From NCBI GenBank assembly GCA_028564705.1, contig JAPXFQ010000113.1, forward strand, positions 434,001 to 498,000: a DNA stretch of 64,000 bases. The letters run 5' to 3'. The stretch is from Apricaphanius iberus (Eukaryota; Chordata; Actinopteri; Cyprinodontiformes; Aphaniidae). Positions 20,882 through 33,800 of the stretch are shown one piece after another; position 1 is the first letter of the stretch, and every line of letters begins with the position of its first letter. A program made the translations under genes and the position numbers. Below the pieces are notes generated by a model that saw only the letters and a program-made list of their open reading frames with translations, was not told where the DNA came from and searched no databases.

Positions 20882-23800
20882 CATAAAACCAAAACAAAAG
20901 TTAAGAAACTGTTGTTAAACTTAGCTGGGCTTTATGTTACGGCTGCTCCCTGGCCTTAAATAATGTGTTTTTACTCTGAAATGAGGAGCAGTTAGTACAA
21001 GCTGCATAAAATACATTTGTCAAAATATAATTTGTCTTACATTAACAAAAGTTGTAGGTTTTGCTCTCATCCATTCTGCCCAAGACTAAATTAATTTTTT
21101 ATGTTTGATTATTTCCTTTTTTTCCTCTGCCTCCACACCACAGTTGGCAGTGATGGATAACAGGTTAAAAATTGACATTTTCTTCTCATTTGGTGTATGT
21201 TGGATTGACTCAAGCGTGCATGCTTGTTCTTCCCTCGGACCAAAGGTCCTTGGAAAGATTCTGTTGCTCACTGCGTTTCCCATTCCATTATGATACACTT
21301 TGTCTTCATTTTACCCTGGCCTGGACTCATTTTCTTGATATATAGCTGAAGCACATCATCAAGACAGAAGTGTAGGTTATGTCAAAGTTATGCCATCATG
21401 ATTATAGTCTATGCAGAGGCAGCCTCTCTCTGCTAGTTCTGCAGCACTGAAAACACATCTTACTTGTTCCACTGTGTAAAGCCAGTGGTTTCCCCTCATT
21501 TGACTGTTTTTCTTTTATCCTGCTGGACAGAATTGTCAGATATCAGTAGTTCTTTAGTGTCTAAAAACGAGTTCATCAAGCTGCCAAATTTATACACCTG
21601 ATTAAATGTTATGATGAGGTTTGCTGCTGACGGTTGGCTTACCTCTGACTGGAGGCCATGCGAGAAGGTCTTCTTGGTTACACAAACTCTGTGGTGTAGC
21701 AATCACAACCTAAAAAAGCGGAACAGAATACACTAATGATGTTTTCTTTGTCTGTCTGTATTATTCAGGCTCTGTTTTTCTAATCCAAGCCAGCTACTGT
21801 CAGATGTGTATAGTCTTGAGGTTATTTCAGGCTAAATTCAAATGTAGCCTAAAGTATTTTACTTGTTGGCGGAAATGTCTTTCTGTGCCAAGTTTAGGAT
21901 TTATAGAAAAAATAAAAAACGTGCCGGAATAAAGCGGGGAACTTTAAGCACACTAAGGATCTTGCTCATGCCCTTTTTGGACATGGAGGACACTGAAATT
22001 GCAGCAGGACGGATACTAAAATTGTGAATTTAAACCAAATTTTCAGACTTGTAAAGCGTGGCGCTTAGTAAGAATTCTCAAAATAAAACATATATTCTCT
22101 AAATGAGATTAATAATCTAACACCTTCTGTTCTTGCTTAGTATAAAAGTCTCAAAACAAGATCAAAAATACTTTTTAGCTGGTAACAAGATTGTTGGACT
22201 TGGTTAGACGGATACGTTTTGCATTGTGTTTGTGCAGCTGTGCGTACTCCAAGTTTGACAGATCAGAAACTTAGTAGGCGTAATTAAAAGTAAAAGTTGC
22301 TGATCTTAAGTACGGTTTTAGTAAGGATTCTATGTAAGGTTTTATAAATGACACCGCTGATCTTTATAGAGTACCACTGGTAGTCAAAGAAATGGATGTT
22401 AGCTGAATAATTAGCATTTGGCTTGGTCATCTAGCCTGCACTCTGCTGCTTTACAGTACAGTTGGGTGTAGCTGCTGTTTCTCAGGAAGGAAATGTGTGC
22501 ATCTTCTGTTTGGAAAGACACTCTTCTGTCGTTTTAATCAGTTCTGCGCAACCAAAAAGAAAACTAGGAAAACTTTTAAGGTCAAACTTTGGTGTCAGAG
22601 TTGTACAATAGAAGTTCACTTACTATACAGATTCATTTTCTGCTCCCACTTTTTAGATACAGGCAGACATGATCAGTACCGTTTTAAATGAGACTTTCAG
22701 TGAGTTTTGTTTTCCTCAAGCAGCTAAATAAAATTCAAGGGGATTTTCATTGTGTCCAAATTCTCTTGAGACATCTGGCGCGTTACATAACGTAACGTAA
22801 CATAATGTAATGTAATAGATCAGTTCATAAGTAGCAGGTCATAGCAGGTAGTGAGATTTTGTTCCAACACCTGATTTCCTCTCTGGTCCAAACTTAACTG
22901 CTAAGCTCTATGTGTTTTAGAGTCATTGTGCATAACGGACACGGTTGAAACAGTCCTATTGACTTTAATGGAAGCTATCAGCTGAATATTAGGCTTCACT
23001 GGCATTATGTGCCACTTACGCATCCGGTGAAGGAGGGGTTAGCCATAGGGCTGCTGTAGAAATATAGAAATCTTTAGGCACTACACACTATTTTCAGTAG
23101 TGTGCCAGTAGTCTGTAGTATATTTTGCCGCAGCACACTGATCAGAGTGCTGCCTCGTATCCAAATTAAAAGTATTATGGGTTCTGGTGAACTGCTCACA
23201 CAGACTTTTGGAAACCTGAAGTTATAATATCTAATATGAAAGTGTGACAGGGTGCCTTGCTGTTCTCCACTAGTATTAAGTGACCGTGAATTGGTTGTCG
23301 TTTATGTATCCTAACTATACTGGTAGTCGCTGTAGTAGTGCTCTTTCTGCTCAGGTTGAGCATGCAGTCAGCTGCTTAAAAAAATACCGTACGTAGTTTG
23401 CCCCTCTGTAGTTAAAACAGTGTTGTGTTGTTTGTGTTGTTTTTTCTTTTACCTGAAATATATCCATACAGCTGCATTAGCCTTTCCTACAAAAGAAAAG
23501 TGTAAGAGTCTTCTTTTAGCCAGCTGAGTGTCACTGCACAGCAACTGGTTGGAGGATCAGCATGGCTGTATTACTCTGTCCACTCTATTTTCTTGCTTGC
23601 ACTGTGTTTTAGAACCATCACCGGATTTGTGGGAATGTGGTCACAATATAACGTTGTGATTGACATATTTAAAAATACTTGTGGTCAAAACATGTTCTAG
23701 CTTTTTTATTTTAATACCATGATCTCACATCCTTTGAATGCTGCATTTAATGGAAATATTTATTGACATTATGGAATATGTAGCTTTAGCTTCAGAGTGT

Positions 23801-24030
23801 TCTGCATCAGAAGGAAACCCAGTAATCAAAGGATTGCAGCTCTGAGCTCTGTCAGATCTAAATGCAGCGAAACAGTTTCGAAGCGTGTCTCAACACAGCG
23901 ATTTTCATTCACACATGCACTATATTCCCTACTGTACTCTACATGTGCTTCACGTTTGCTTTAAGACTTCACTTCAGAGGAGAGTTCTCCAGTCTGTTCT
24001 CCTTACTTTTGAAGTTACATGCTCCTCCAA
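20882..24030. other. No gene recognised
   Basis: Unique AT-rich DNA. A short array of TAACG/TAATG units occurs at about 22782-22818. The 62-codon plus frame and 70-codon minus frame around 21086-21298 overlap each other and lack context. Confidence 0.5.
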
Positions 24031-24087
24031 TTACTGGGGGGCCACGCAGTCTTCCCCCATGGTGTCCTTGGACAGCTCTTTGAGTGC
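24031..24087 (-). CDS. Possible 3'-terminal coding exon (unidentified gene)
   Basis: Minus strand: an acceptor-like 'aacattttcag' precedes 18 codons (ALKELSKDTMGEDCVAPQ) and a TAA stop at 24031-24033. Fourteen of the 18 codons end in G or C, unlike the AT-rich surroundings. The entering phase would be 0. The plus strand is also open across the same bases (ORFs at 23862-24083 and 23885-24091), so strand and reality are uncertain. No family recognised. Confidence 0.25.
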   Translation of the reverse strand, partial: ALKELSKDTMGEDCVAPQ

Positions 24088-27000
24088 CTGAAAATGTTGC
24101 GGACCATTAATTCTGGATTGTCTTCATCTGTTTGCATAATTTTCCCTCCATAACCATTTTCCTACCCCCATTTTCACAGTCTCTTTCCTCAGATTTATAT
24201 TTTTTCTCCTTCGCAAATGTTTATCGTCAAGATAGTACAGTTTTATATCAGTTTTTTTAATACCACTGACAGTTGTTAAACTTTTACATCAGGCTCTTTT
24301 ATGGTAGACAGGCAGTCAGCTGTGTACTGTACACAGCCTGTGTGTTTTACTGCCGCTGTGCTGATGGTGCCTATTGAAACTCTTCACCTGCCAACCGTTT
24401 GGTTTACAGATGGTATTGCATGATATTTTTATATGATAATATTAAAATTTTCCAGAACTAGGTGCAATCATAAACAAAGTAGGGGAGCGGTAAAACAAAA
24501 ATCAGGTTGGCCTAAAGAGGAAGGCTGTGTTTTCTTTAACCTGATATATTTTCTAGTTTTTTTCTCCAGTTAGACTAATTTGCTGTCAGGCAGGAGGTTG
24601 TTTTTGCAACTCAGGCAGACTCCAGAAATTAATTTATCCAAATAACCAAGTCCTCCTGGGCCATGGAGGTTGGGACACTGAAATGGCCCTGGTAGGCTTA
24701 AGCCGTCTTTTGAAGTCTGGAATGTTTTGGCTGACTTAGAGCAGGCGACTGGAGTGGAGGGGGGATCGTTTTCACTGACCCATGGGATTTTTAACCATTT
24801 TCATATACTGAGAACAAAAAAAAGTGAGGAAAAATGCCTGAGCTGATTTGCATTGACTTTCCTATCAAAAACAGAGGCAAAATGTGAGACTGATTTAAAG
24901 TAGTAGTTGACTTTTTTCTGCTGATTTTTGCAGTACAGGATAGAATATGATGCTTAACAGCTTAATAAATCCGACAACCAAAACACATGAAGGTAAAGCT
25001 GTAATCATAAATTTTCTGCTTTGTGGTAGACTTCCTTTGGCTTATCTTTAGAGAAGCACCAACCAGTCATTCAGAAATCAGACAGTTTTCCTATAATTTG
25101 CATGTTACGTTTGTAAAATGTTTTTGTTGTCATTGATAAATGGCACCAAAACTCCATCCATTTTCAGGCCATGAATACATCAACGAACAGCATGTTCTGT
25201 AAAGCACTTTTTTTGTGTTTAGTAAAAATCAAATGGAAAGAAAATAATATACATTTTAATGAATAAATTAGGCAAATACCTTGATGTTGTGTTGAATTTA
25301 AAGGTTAGATATGGAACATGAGGATGATGGTGACATCTAGTTTGTCTAGGTTGTAGTTACAACAATAAAAACATCATTTCAGTTGTGGGGTTGCCTGGTT
25401 TGCTGCCGATACGCCCAGTGATCAATCTGAACTTACTCCAGTGAGGAATTTATTTTAGAGGAGTTTAACTGACAGCTAACATTGGCCAAGTTAGCAAGTG
25501 AGCTAGCTTACCGATCCAGGATTAAAGTCACAGTTTCCATGTGTGTATGATTCTGTGGAAATGTTTTATGTGGGTCAATTTCTGTTCTTCTGCAGTGTTC
25601 TGCTGCAGTCACTCTTCTCCTGAGACAGATAACATCTCTGGGGCTCTGAAGAGACTGCTTGACTTGCTGACTCCACCAGTTTTCACAGAGCCTACTGAGC
25701 TGAGCCGACCATAATAGTTGGATCATAGGGACTGTATCTGTTTACCCACAACCTGCAGCCACTACTGGATGGTAGATGTGAACATAACGCAATTGCAGTC
25801 CTCATTTTAAATTTAAATTTTATTCTATTTTAATTCAAATATAAATATTTAAGGAAATGTTGTACTTTAATGCTACATCCATCTAAAAGACCAGTGGATG
25901 TATTATTGTTTTTTAAATATAGCTTTTTCTGAAACTTTTCAATATACAACCCTTAAAGCCGCTGCCTCTTTCAAAGAACTGCTGCAGCATTTAAAAACAA
26001 AAAATCATGTCATATAGTTCTCCAAAAATAAATAAATAAATAAATAACAAGAATTTGTGAAAGTTAGCATAAGCAGGTCTGACATTATCAAATTAATATT
26101 GGACAGGGAAGCCTTATCTTTCAATGTCTTTTTTAAATTTTCTTTGGATAATAGATAATATAAATAAGTAAATAAAAAGAGTTTTAATAATCTATCCTCC
26201 AATCAGATTAAGTGCTCTGTTGAAAAAAACACCTGCAGTAGTCATGCTAGCAAATATAGGTCAGACTTTAATTGCAACAAGAAGTTGATATGCTTTTATT
26301 AAACAGGCCCGAAGAAAGCAAAGTGCAGGAAACCAGGCTGTCTTCGAGTAACGGGCCACTTGAGTTTCCAAAGTAATAAATAATTCACAAGTCCTGTGTG
26401 ATGAGCTGCTGAGGACAGAAATCCCTAATGACAGCTTTTTATAACCTATGACTCAGCGGCCCATTATGCTTCTGACATCCCTACACTGACCACTTCCCTT
26501 CTGCATGCTCGGGGCTTACTCTCTTCTCCTCTTGAACACTGCTGCATTTTATTGCTTCAGCTTTACTTTTTTTCATTTATTGAAGAAACATTTTTAACTA
26601 ACAATGTTTTGAAACTGATCACTTTAGCCCTGTACAAGATGTTTATTGTATTTAAAAGTATTAAATACTTATAAGTATGCATATAAGTTTTTTTTGTTGT
26701 AATTTTATGCTATTTTTTTACTTAGAAATGTTCCCAGATAGATTAAATAAATACGTATACAGAGTACTGTTTTGCACAGGGATTCTCAAAGATCTTGTTC
26801 AAAAAAAGATTTCCTGATGAGTTTAAAGATCCTAGAGTAAAATAGATGAGCTATTAACTTTAATTAAATTATCTTACAGCCCACAAGCAAAAGAAATGGC
26901 ACTTTATATTTACAACAATTTGTTTGTGAGCCATGTCACTCTAATTTTTGACAATAGGGCATAATGAGCAGACATTTTTCATGGAGTTTTCCCTTAAAGT

Positions 27001-29085
27001 TGATCTAAACCGAATTAGTTTTCCTGCCTCAAGAGTTAGCTTCTTTCTTTTCACATGGATGGGATGGCAATAAACGTAGCTGGAAATGCAACAAGATGTT
27101 ATAACTGTAAACCAACTGAGGTAAACCAGTAATGTTTCATAGAAGGTGGTTAAAAATTGCTCTGCCTATCTTTATTGAGATTCCTAAACATTTGTCGAAA
27201 TTTGATTTATTTTATATATCATTCTTTGTTTACTTTCTCACTGTGTGCACGTCAGTGCATATTTGTATGTTTGGCGATATATACTTATTTTGGATTTATG
27301 CTTTGTGTATTTTAGAATATTTGGTGTGGCTTTTTCTTGGTAAATACTACAAAGGAATGTACAAGGATATGTACATTTGTGTCTTCTTTGCTTCAACAGC
27401 TATAAGTTCAGAAACCTATTTATCATAAACCTGCTTCCTTTTTCCTTTTGATAGTTTTAATTATGGTTTGTGGGTGAAGTTTACAGGAAGAGTTCTTCTC
27501 ATTCAAAAACGAGTTTCTTGTTGGTGCATATAAAAAAAATATGACCACAATAATAGCACCGTACTGTCCTGTGCTCTTTTGAGACTCGGCTAAGAGTTCC
27601 CCAATTATAAGGTATGGAAGGGGTCTGGATTGACTCACATGGGTTTGAGTCAGAGTCTAGACTCCGAGAATCAGTGATTGAGCAAGCCATTTTAAAATAA
27701 TTTTGCTAAAATTGTCATTTCACTTTACACATACATTTTTATTTAGTTAGAAATCAGATTCCTTGCCAAAAAAAACATGCACCAGACAAAGTTATTTTAA
27801 GTTTTGAAATGTTGGTGTATTTTTTGTTTTGCTTCAGGTGCACACAGGGGGATCTGAGCTCATTTCAGTGCCTGTTGCTACTGCTGCGTATGTGTGAGGT
27901 AACACTTTTCCTCCATTTCCCCCTTAGGGCTGCGACTTAAAGTGTTACAGTTTTTGATTGACATAATGGCCCCATACCCCCATGGGTAGGGTCATTCTGA
28001 GCAACATCTGGCTCTATTGTGCTGTTTTGTAAGTGGCCGCACTGAGGAGGAAAGGCCTCATTTGGTTTTAGTTGATAACCTTATTGCCATCATTTCCACC
28101 CCTTCAGTTGTCACTGAGGCTAGTTGGTTAATTTCATGCTGAAAAAGTTGTCCAGTACCAAAGCACCCTCAGAGCTAAGACTGAGAAATAAATCCGGTGC
28201 ACTGATTAAGTACCTGACAATAGAGTTAGCACACCGCTAGTAGTTTATGGTAACACAGCGGACACGGGCAATTAGCCCCACTGAGTAATTTACAGTACTG
28301 CTCGCAGGTGGTGACCTGGAAAGAGCCAGGACCACCTTAGCAACAAATTAGATCATTTAGTCAGGTAGAGCAGCAGCTCTGTAGGACGCCCAAATGAAAC
28401 AGAGCAATCAGAGATTATAAAAAGCCTGACACATTTCAAGCAGAATGTTATTTTTCATTTCGTAAAATGTATTACCCTCAGCAAAAAAAGTTTTTTTTTT
28501 TTTGTGATGTGTAATTTTCAGGAGAGTGAATGATCACCTTTACGTGTTGTTGATCTTTTTACGTCAGTATGCACAGCTCTCCTGTTCGAGCTACCTATTA
28601 ATTATGAAATACTGTAGGTCTTGCCCATTTCATTTTACTGCTTCTTCCTGCTAAACTTGGTGTGAAAGGCTGCTGTTTTTAAATAGGTGTATAAAAAGTA
28701 TGAGCGTAGAAGGCTCCCTCTACAGCTCTGTTCTACATTATGTCACCGGTGTCAAAAAGGTAACACTGAAGAAATACGTCATTTCACACATACTAGACAC
28801 CATAATACATGCAGAATATGGACTATGGTGTTTGTACGGTTGCTAGAAACATAGGGGCCTTGCTAACTAACAAACTTTAGTAAGTCACAACCACAAAAAA
28901 AAAAAATCTCATTGTGGTTTTATATGATGGATTAACGCAAATTTACACAATAGAAGCAAAAAGGATGAAAGTGTTTTAAATTAATTTTATAAATACTCTG
29001 TGTACATTTCTACATATACCCTGTACAAACAAATGGATTCAGTGGTTGCCAAATTAGTAAAGAGAGACCATTAATAACTCAATAA
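24088..29085. other. No gene recognised; unique AT-rich DNA
   Basis: A TTAAAGG-type element end is likely at 25298-25304 ('ttaaaggttagatatgg'). AAAT repeats at 26029-26047. 24660-24800 is open on the minus strand without a start. 28020-28440 is non-repetitive and could be conserved non-coding DNA. ORFs such as 27132-27428 (98 codons, AT-rich, hydrophobic) look accidental. Confidence 0.5.
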
Positions 29086-29297
29086 ATGGCCTATCGGGTA
29101 GATTAACGCCTACTACAGTCATTATTTACTCCTTTCATACTACAAAAGAAAGCAAATTAGTTGAACTGCAAAAGATACCAAGGAGCAGTGGAGGAAATTC
29201 TCCCGAAAAATGGTTTCAGTAGCTCACCAGCAGGTAAACGTTGTGTCCCATTTTAAACTGATGAGCAACACACATCCATACGAAATGTAGATTTAAA
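29086..29297. repeat. Dispersed repeat, copy 1 (pairs with 60025-60257)
   Basis: Starts 'cctatcgggtagattaacgc' and continues 'ctacagtcattatttactcc', 'ttgaactgcaaa', 'aaggagca' and 'caccagcaggtaaacgttgt'. The same blocks in the same order and orientation occur at 60025-60257. Family unknown. Confidence 0.8.
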
Positions 29298-29365
29298 AAT
29301 AAAATAAAAATAATAATAACAATTTACAACATGAAACAAAGGAAATGCTAAAGTCAGCAAAGTTG

Positions 29366-29398
29366 CCCCCCCCCCTCCCCCCCCCCCCCCCCCCGCCC
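29366..29398. repeat. Poly-C tract
   Basis: Thirty-one C bases in 33, broken by one T and one G. Capable of i-motif formation, with a G-quadruplex on the other strand; also a common site of sequencing error. Confidence 0.95.
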
Positions 29399-30764
29399 TT
29401 CACCAGGTAGTTTTACACAGTATTTCAGTTTCAGTCTTTCCGTTTATAGTTTTGGGATTTACTTTTTGAAATTAGTTAATTATTTCTAAATTAAACACAT
29501 ACTGTACCAAATACTTCTTGTCTACAAGAAGGCGAATCCTAGGGCTATCTTTGGAAACCAAAGCTGAAAAACATCACCATTTTCAGTACGCCTTTCTCTT
29601 TCTTGCTCATCAGTTTTTAGTAGTTTAAAATCAGGAGATTAGCAGTACCACTATTTGTGTAGCTTATCAACCTTTAACACAAATCAGCTGATAAAGCACC
29701 ATTTTCATTCATCTCCTCTGCAAACACAATGTCATCGGTATTTGGTATTTAAGTAACTTGGTTTCGCATGTTGCATGTGTCTATGCTACTTTAAGTTTTA
29801 CATAATATTTGGGGAAAGTGTTGAATGTCTGTCATAGCTGTACACAAACCGGATAATTCAAACTAATAATTGATTTCTTGTCACATTCTAGCAGCAGAGG
29901 GCAAAGTTCCAGTTCTTCTTCTTTGCCTCACCATATTTTTATAAAGATGTCCAACATGTCCCTCACTTCACAGTTAAATGAAAACTACTTCTTAATTACT
30001 AAAGATGCAACATAAAATGGTGCAGAACTGAAGAGGACCTGGGACTAAGTCTAAGTTTAATAAACAGTCATCTCTTTGACGATATTACAGTCCCACCAAC
30101 CACATCGCCACAGGACTTTTGAGAATGGTCCATCTATTTTAATTTATGACAGACACCCTACAAATACTCATGGCAGCTAATTGGCACAAAGCTTCATGAT
30201 GTGAGCGCAACCACAGCACTAACAGCTGTGTGTGGTCCACAAGTGCTGGCACAGCTATTTCCAAGAGAAATATAGAGTGTGTTTACTCTACACCTGTAAT
30301 GTAACTTTGCCTTGAGGACAGACGACAACCGCAACATGTTCAGCTGTTTCTCCAGTTAGTGTTGTTAAGATCTGCTGTTATTTCAAAGATGCATTTATAA
30401 ATTTTCTTCGATATAAATTACATCAAATAAATATGTTTTTTCTTGTTTGGTATAGTAAAGAGATTATTTCTGTAGGAAACCTCCGAAGATAGAACTATTA
30501 ATCACTTTCTGTAGCTTAGAACAATGTCAGTGCTGCATTTCTCCTACTGATATTCAATCTTACAGTAGCTTTTGGGTGACGTGAACCTGCATCAGTGTCA
30601 TTTATGCATTTGGAAATCTGAGGCAGATTGAGTGACAGCCACAGAACATCACATCACTTATGTAAAGCTTCCCTCAGCTACCACGAAATTAGAGTGCCTG
30701 TTGCTACACCCCGCTGTCTCCTTCTTCTGCACGAATGAGACGACAGCCTCTCTGGTTCAGAAGT

Positions 30765-30861
30765 TCACATTTTGGATGCGTGCCGGAACTCCTTGTAGCC
30801 GGTGACGTTTTCCTCTGGGCAGGTGGTCAAAATGGCATAAAATCTGGCCGCATTTATGATC
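30765..30861 (-). CDS. Probable 3'-terminal coding exon of an unidentified gene
   Basis: On the minus strand, 'aaatctgtttag' supplies a splice acceptor (AG at 30862-30863). It is followed by one base completing a split codon, then 31 codons starting IINAARFYAILTTC and ending GYKEFRHASKM, then TGA at 30765-30767. About two thirds of the codons end in G or C although the flanks are strongly AT-rich. It contains an Asn-Val-Thr glycosylation-type motif. The upstream exon would have to lie at higher coordinates and leave a phase-2 junction; none was found with confidence. I do not recognise the protein. It could still be a chance GC-rich conserved element. Confidence 0.4.
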
Positions 30862-33800
30862 CTAAACAGATTTGGAAATATTACTGTGAGTTCATATTGC
30901 TGAATTAAAAACTGAGAAAGTGACACTTCTTCCCACCTGCTGTAAGTGTATTAATATTTCCCCCTCAAAACAAATAAATCTCATACATATGCACACATCT
31001 TTGACATGTCTCAAGGCTTGGCCGAGGAACCTATTTATTCTCAGGCACAGTTAACTACTGACACATATGCTTTAGAGTGGAATGCCATTCAGAATGCAGA
31101 AAATATATTTAGTTCTCACCAACAGACTGCAAAAGGCACCAGTGGGTCTAGTCCCTGTGTGAGAACAGCTATTTCTGTCACAGTATAGACTTTCAATTAC
31201 TGTAATCTGGTGCTTCACTCCTTCAAGAACATCACTATTTAGATACATCAGATATGACATGTACAGTACAAGCCAAAAAGGCTGATAAATTAGCTGAGAA
31301 ATCTTAAAAGTGTCAGTTATGGTAAAATATCTATAGATACTGATCAGTAGAATTTCTTTAATTAACTATCCTGTGCCCTTGGGCAACAGTTTAGTTATTA
31401 GGACACTTTGGTTTTGTGGAAAATTAGGATATAGGATACCTCGTACTATTTGGTTTGACAGATGTAAGCTTTGCTTTTCAGTTTGTGTAAGCCCATTAAT
31501 ACATAGGTGCTTATGGATGGTGGAAATACCCCACAGCTGCAGTCTGCTTCTTGGCCCAAGAGTGACCCCCAGAAAACACTCAAGCTTCACAGCCGTGCAG
31601 CCATGCTGCCGCTTCAAGTCCTACAAACGTGTGTCCAACAAACCGGCTAAAGTAGAGCTTTATAACATTCCTGGTAGCCATAATGTGGGCAGTAGATTGT
31701 TTTGCGATGGCTTTGTTAACAACACTTAAATACAACTTTATCTCAGTTTTCATGAATAATAATAATAATAAATAATAATAATAATAATTGAAAATATATT
31801 AACCTGTTTGTGAAATTTGGTCACCTTGTGTCCATCACAAATGACATTTAATGCTTACAAGTAAGCTCTCTGCCTCAGACTGTTTTGCGAACCTCAAAAA
31901 TGATGACTCAACAATGCCTCTGTATTTTATAAATGTAAGACTATGAAGCTAAATGAAAACAGATTAAAAAAACTGACACATCTGCGCATGAGCATAGAAC
32001 AGCAATGAACTGATTAGGTGAAATCAATGACATTTTTTTTACTTCTTTCCAGTGTAGATTTTTTTAAATTTTAATATTTTACTGACGAAAATGATCAAAC
32101 TCTATTCCAAAAATGTTTTTTGTCCACAGTTTTTCAATAATGTATGTTAAAAACACATTTCATATGTTAATAAAATATTCATTGTTTTTGTATAAAAGGG
32201 TCCTAATTTATTTACTTCAAATTCTGAAAGTAATAACAAGGAATTGTTGATCATTCTGTTAATTATACTCCTAGCAGATTTAGGTTTAAAGTAATATTTA
32301 CCTGGTAATGATTACAGTTGTAATTATGTAGCAGTATAATTTGACAGCTCCTCTATGCACATCACAGAAACAATCAGTTGGGTTACATCATAAGGTGTGG
32401 TGTTCGGTATGTATTATTTCTACAATGAAACTTGCCTTTCATTTTAAACTGTGAAATTCTGCTGATAAAGACTGGTGATTTAACCTGAACTGGCCCAGAA
32501 CAAAGACCAGATAAGGGAATTACTACCTGGTAAGAGCACACAAGGCTCCAATCCCACAGTTTAGAGAATGTCAAACCCTTTGTCTAAGGAAACAAAGGAA
32601 TAGGGTTTGTAAATGTTGCATGTTTTTAATTGTAAATATTTAAGTTGACAAAACAGTCATACCAACCCAGAGCAGTGCTTTTACATTCATTTGCTGATCT
32701 CTAGGCAACTTGGGTTTAGCCGCCTTGCCCAGGGTCACCAGAGGAACCTGGAATCGAATCCATGACCTTTCAGTCCAAAAATGACTACACTTCGCATTAA
32801 GCCTCTGACACCCCATACATATATACTTACTTACATTAAATCAGTCCAAAATGTGTGACTTCTTGCATTGTAGTGGAAATACATGTACTTAAAAATGAGC
32901 ATGCACAGTTGTGTAAGGGCAAGTTTGTAAGAAGGCATTATATTTTATTATGATTGATATTACACCATAAAACTAGCATAATCTATCATAGTTTTAAGGC
33001 TACATTTAGCATTCATTGCTAATTTTGATGCTGTTTTAGCAAATCTTGTTAATAACTTGATATAATACAGTATATAATACTCCAAGTGGCTGTCATAATG
33101 TATCAGCCTTTTACTCATTTAATTAAGTGTATTAAATAACATTAATTGAGATACCATATTGCTTTGTATGCATAAATGAAGTGATTTACAGAAGATAGTT
33201 TATCTAAGAAAGCATGCTGTTTGTGGATTTTAATGAAATAAAAAAATGGATAACAGAAATGTAATTTTATATGAATTATTTATTTCTTATAGCAGCTATT
33301 TATGCTCTCAGCCGTGGAACAAAATTGTTCCCGCTTGACTAAGATAATATGAAATTAATTTGTAAGTCCCGTCTATGATTTGCTGCCATGAGTGAACAAT
33401 ACCTACCTTCACTTAGTGCTCAAACTTTTTAAATGTCCTGGAGGAGTTCTGGTTTGAGTCCCAAACCTACTGAGATTTCCTAATGAAGGCTTTACCTTCC
33501 AGGCAAGCATATTTCTCCAAATGACAGTAATTTACATATGATGTATTTAGAGAAGAGGAGGGCAGGCTAATTCTATTTGGAGATTTTCCTTTGTTTTAGG
33601 AGTCATTAGCAGCTAGCTGAAATCTAATTTTTACAATTTCATCAGGCCATCTTGGAAAGCCTCTGTGAGCTCATCAGAGAGGAGCATTTATTGCTAAGTG
33701 TTCTCTATTGCATTAGCACACAATAAAGCGGCCAGGGACTGCTACAGACGTTTATATGGAATCCAGTTAACACTCTGCCAATTCGTTTTTTATTGGGACA

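Noticed and set aside
29366..29398. Functional i-motif or G-quadruplex
   Set aside because: Homopolymer C tracts of this kind are common and prone to sequencing error; nothing around it suggests a role.
31366..31729. 118-codon plus ORF and 83-codon minus ORF
   Set aside because: They overlap on opposite strands, neither has a recognised domain, and codon bias is weak.
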